A program made the position numbers and the translations under genes. A stretch of 64,000 nt of DNA from Ravibacter sp964559125 (GTDB lineage: Bacteria; Bacteroidota; Bacteroidia; Cytophagales; Spirosomataceae), in contig CAZLGW010000007.1 in NCBI GenBank assembly GCA_964559125.1, forward strand, positions 1 through 64,000, read 5' to 3'. The notes below the pieces were generated by a model. The model was not told the DNA's origin and ran no database searches. It saw only the letters and a program-made list of their open reading frames with translations. Below are positions 61,578 to 64,000 of this stretch, in pieces; the first letter of the stretch is position 1; the number at the start of each line of letters is the position of its first letter.

Positions 61578-62759
61578 ATGAAAAGAACCTTATCTACCTC
61601 GTTGTTTGCTGTATTGCTGCTCTCTTCTCCGGGTCTGTTTTCTCAAAGTACGGGAAGCTATCCTCCCGGGGTAAAAAAAATAAAAGACATTGTCATCTAT
61701 AATGACTCGACTTACTATTCTGCCTTTCCATCAGTGGTAAAAAAGAAGGATGGAGAATTCCTGCTTGCATTCCGTCGTGCTCCCAACCGGGCCATTTTTG
61801 GTGAAAAGGGTAACAATCATGTAGACCCTAACAGCTACCTGGTCGGGATGACTTCCAAAGACGGAGAAAACTGGACGCCGCAACCCCGGCTCATATATGC
61901 CCATGCTTTCGGCGGCTCCCAGGATCCCTGTCTGCTGCGCCTGAAAGACGGCACACTGCTATGCGCCAGCTACGGATGGGCCTTCCTCAGACCCGACGCA
62001 AAACCGTCGGAAAAAGTATCAACTCACGGCGGCAACGTGGCATTCCTGGGCGGCTATCTCGTCCGCTCGACCGACAATGGAAAAACCTGGCAGGGGCCCC
62101 TCTATCCTCCGAATGTCAGGAGCGATGTAAGGGAAACTCCCATGGGAAACCCATTGCCGGCTTATAACCGCGGTGCGCTGTACGAAGGCAAAAATGGACA
62201 CATTTACTGGTCAGTAGCCGTTTCGATCCCCAATTCCGAAGGGAAAAGCAAAATCGGGAACCACCTTCTCATTTCTAAGGACAAAGGCCTGACATGGGAA
62301 TATTCCGCGCCAGTAGCAGTCGACGATAAGGTAATTTTCAACGAGGCTTCCGTTTACGAAACCCCGAAAGGCGATATCATTTCTTTTCTCAGGACCGCCG
62401 ATTTCGAAGACTTTGCCTGCATTGCCCGCTCTACAGACGGAGGTAAGACATTCTCAAAATGGCAATCGATGGGCTTCAAAGGCCATCCCTTGCAGGCACT
62501 GCGTCTTCCCGACAACCGGGTATTACTCGTATACGGCTATCGTCATAAACCCTTCGGCATTCGTGCCCGTATCCTGAACGCAGAATGCACCGATTTTGAG
62601 ACCGCACAGGAAATGGTACTGAGAGAAGACGGCGGAAGCACCGACCTGGGCTACCCCTGGGCCATCCAGCTCAGCAAAAACCGCGTGCTGGTAACATATT
62701 ATTATAACATCAACCAGGGAACAAGGCATATCGCCGGAACGATATTGGAGATCAATTGA
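61578..62759 (+). CDS. Exported sialidase-like Asp-box (BNR) protein
   Basis: A 393-aa protein with a signal peptide (SLFAVLLLSSPGLFSQ). At least three Asp-box-type repeats (RSTDNGKTW, SKDKGLTW, RSTDGGKTF) mark a six-bladed propeller of the sialidase superfamily. The Arg triad and the Tyr/Glu pair of true sialidases cannot be confirmed by eye, and many such proteins are non-sialidase hydrolases or lyases. It ends the co-directional cluster and lies 140 bases after the GH109-like gene. Confidence 0.85.
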   Translation: MKRTLSTSLFAVLLLSSPGLFSQSTGSYPPGVKKIKDIVIYNDSTYYSAFPSVVKKKDGEFLLAFRRAPNRAIFGEKGNNHVDPNSYLVGMTSKDGENWTPQPRLIYAHAFGGSQDPCLLRLKDGTLLCASYGWAFLRPDAKPSEKVSTHGGNVAFLGGYLVRSTDNGKTWQGPLYPPNVRSDVRETPMGNPLPAYNRGALYEGKNGHIYWSVAVSIPNSEGKSKIGNHLLISKDKGLTWEYSAPVAVDDKVIFNEASVYETPKGDIISFLRTADFEDFACIARSTDGGKTFSKWQSMGFKGHPLQALRLPDNRVLLVYGYRHKPFGIRARILNAECTDFETAQEMVLREDGGSTDLGYPWAIQLSKNRVLVTYYYNINQGTRHIAGTILEIN

Positions 62760-62809
62760 CGTATTTTTCAATTCCTCCGTCATCTCATTGCCTCATCACC
62801 AAATCACCC

Positions 62810-63136
62810 ATGAACTGGATCATCTTAATTATTGCAGGTTTGTTTGAGGTCGGATTTGCCTCTTGCCTGGGGAAAGCTAAAGAGGCTACAGAAGCGGAAG
62901 CCTGGTGGTGGTATGGCGGATTTATCGTTTGCCTAACCTTGAGCATGCTGCTGCTTATCAAGGCGACACAAACCCTCCCGATTGGTACCGCCTACGCAGT
63001 CTGGACCGGGATAGGCGCTGTGGGAACCGTTCTGATAGGAATTCTTGTATTCCGGGAACCGGTCACCTTCTGGCGGGTATTCTTTATCACTACGTTGATA
63101 GGGTCGATAATAGGCCTTAAGGCTGTTTCTCACTGA
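62810..63136 (+). CDS. sugE: SugE/Gdx-type small multidrug resistance protein
   Basis: A 108-aa, four-helix small multidrug-resistance protein. The second half matches SugE/Gdx closely (LPIGTAYAVWTGIGAVGTVLIG, IGSIIGLKAVSH). The first helix has the key acidic residue E13 (AGLFEVGFAS). SugE proteins export guanidinium as antiparallel dimers. ATG 62810 is chosen. No guanidine riboswitch is visible upstream. Four bases separate it from the GNAT gene. Confidence 0.9.
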   Translation: MNWIILIIAGLFEVGFASCLGKAKEATEAEAWWWYGGFIVCLTLSMLLLIKATQTLPIGTAYAVWTGIGAVGTVLIGILVFREPVTFWRVFFITTLIGSIIGLKAVSH

Positions 63137-63140
63137 GCAA

Positions 63141-63833
63141 ATGAACAAGTTAGATAACCCGGTCTGGCATGCACTAAGTGAAACACATGCGATACACTGT
63201 ATATCGCTCAGGAATTGTAAGTTCTATCAACCTCAGTATTGCGTTTTCGGGGCTTTTACCGACTCCGATGATATTGCTCAGAGTATGAACCAGTATTCGT
63301 CTCTGTTTGAAATGTTTTTCATTGTGGGAGAACAGCCCCGGCACGACGATTCGGTCAGGGATGCCGGAGTGGTAGTTTGCGACCAGATGATCCTGGATGA
63401 ACCCATCCGGCTGGCTATAACCAACGAAATAGTAGCTCTTAACCGGCAACACGAGGTGCAGCTTCAGGAACTGGTAAACCTCGTACAACCCGGATATTTC
63501 CGTCCTTCTACGCCCGCTTTAGGAAGCTATTTCGGTATCTTCAGCGGTGACAGGCTCGTCGCCGCAGCCGGCGAGCGAATGAAAATGGACGATTTGACGG
63601 AAATAAGCGCGGTAGTGACACATCCCACGCACCAGGGACAGGGACTGGGCAGGCAACTGGTTGCGCATATTGCAAACCGGGTTTTCGGAGAGGGGAAAAT
63701 TCCTTTTCTGCATGTGGCGGAAACAAATGCCGGGGCTATCGCACTTTACGAAAAACTGGGGTTCCGATATAGGAGAAAAATGGCTTTCCGAAAGTTCACA
63801 TCAACCCAAATAAAGAACCCCGGGATTTACTGA
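63141..63833 (+). CDS. GNAT-family N-acetyltransferase
   Basis: A 230-aa protein with a C-terminal GNAT fold (about residues 125-225). The acetyl-CoA loop is HQGQGLGRQL, preceded by a beta strand ISAVVTHPTH and followed by NAGAIALYEKLGFRYRRKM. The N-terminal 120 residues are an extra domain of uncertain fold. The acceptor is unknown. It lies four bases after sugE and is probably co-transcribed. Confidence 0.85.
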   Translation: MNKLDNPVWHALSETHAIHCISLRNCKFYQPQYCVFGAFTDSDDIAQSMNQYSSLFEMFFIVGEQPRHDDSVRDAGVVVCDQMILDEPIRLAITNEIVALNRQHEVQLQELVNLVQPGYFRPSTPALGSYFGIFSGDRLVAAAGERMKMDDLTEISAVVTHPTHQGQGLGRQLVAHIANRVFGEGKIPFLHVAETNAGAIALYEKLGFRYRRKMAFRKFTSTQIKNPGIY

Positions 63834-63878
63834 CTGCAAACCCAGGGGTTCCCGCTATAGAGACTGTATCGGGGATTT

Positions 63879-64000
63879 TCAGTAGAAATTCTGTTTGTAA
63901 TCCTCCACGGCCGTCCGGATCACTGCTATCGCCTCCTCTCTTCCGTATACATTGGTGATCTGGATCTTGGCTTCCTCGCCGGGCAGGTTCTTATAAGTAA
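63879..64000 (-). CDS. 3' end of an unidentified gene (partial)
   Basis: A minus-strand frame runs in from the right edge and ends at 63879. The last part reads EEAKIQITNVYGREAIAVI … DYKQNFY. No family was recognised from 40 residues. It is convergent with the GNAT gene. Confidence 0.5.
   Translation of the reverse strand, partial: TYKNLPGEEAKIQITNVYGREEAIAVIRTAVEDYKQNFY

Noticed and set aside
1..64000. rRNA, tRNA, CRISPR arrays, prophage or insertion sequence
   Set aside because: No cloverleaf, repeat-spacer array, integrase, transposase with terminal repeats or phage structural gene was seen. The Rpn nuclease alone does not make an insertion sequence.

Overview
The window looks like chromosome of a Bacteroidota bacterium, most likely Cytophagales (Spirosomataceae/Dyadobacter-like; the family is inferred). 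Support comes from two SusC/SusD pairs, a type IX secretion C-terminal signal, candidate promoters of the TTG / TAnnTTTG type, lipoproteins of the S-S-C type, a class II thymidine kinase and an acetylcitrulline deacetylase-like M20 enzyme. No rRNA, tRNA or CRISPR array was seen. Layout: 1-8.4 kb holds a sugar-acid module (IlvD-type dehydratase plus SDR), a class-A-like serine hydrolase, a MerC-like protein, an aldo/keto reductase, tdk, a conserved unknown and an ArgE-like deacetylase. 8.9-14.3 kb is a first SusC/SusD pair ending in two terminators. 14.5-22.3 kb has an Rpn-type nuclease, a large secreted SBBP-repeat/beta-helix/T9SS protein broken by a frameshift, a glycosyltransferase and YbhN-like pair, and ruvC, whose start codon overlaps that of its divergent neighbour. 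22.3-34.4 kb is a sugar-metabolism run: SGNH hydrolase, two xylose-isomerase-like TIM barrels, a DUF1080 lipoprotein, DUF4432, a ManA-like cupin, a Gfo/Idh/MocA dehydrogenase and a ribose-type ABC importer that is split by a HigBA-like toxin-antitoxin cassette. 34.4-43.0 kb has twin Cys-rich lipoproteins, an ECF sigma factor with a miniature FecR-N-like partner, a giant ThuA/propeller/HEAT/cupredoxin lipoprotein, a second ThuA protein, a Gfo/Idh protein and a GH5-like lipoprotein. 43.1-62.8 kb is the most interesting part. A GntR/FCD regulator is followed by SusC/SusD and then by eleven co-directional genes: two GH109-like Gfo/Idh proteins, two further exported Gfo/Idh proteins, a DUF2271-like exported protein, a class III aminotransferase, a DgoD-like enolase-superfamily dehydratase, an SDR, a neutral-ceramidase-like protein, an SSS symporter and an Asp-box sialidase-like protein. 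Perfect 12-base inverted repeats flank the susC promoter, and a matching site touches the gntR start codon, so the regulator very probably controls itself and the cluster. 62.8-64 kb holds sugE, a GNAT gene and the 3' end of an unknown gene. How the parts may work together (inference): SusC/SusD import an amino-sugar-containing or otherwise unusual glycoconjugate. Exported NAD-type Gfo/Idh enzymes and the Asp-box protein cleave it by oxidative or elimination chemistry. The SSS symporter takes in the product, which the aminotransferase, SDR and DgoD-like dehydratase convert to a 2-keto-3-deoxy acid. Five of the six Gfo/Idh proteins lack the usual EKP motif and share a C-terminal GHGGS-like motif, so non-classical chemistry is likely. 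The substrate is unknown.
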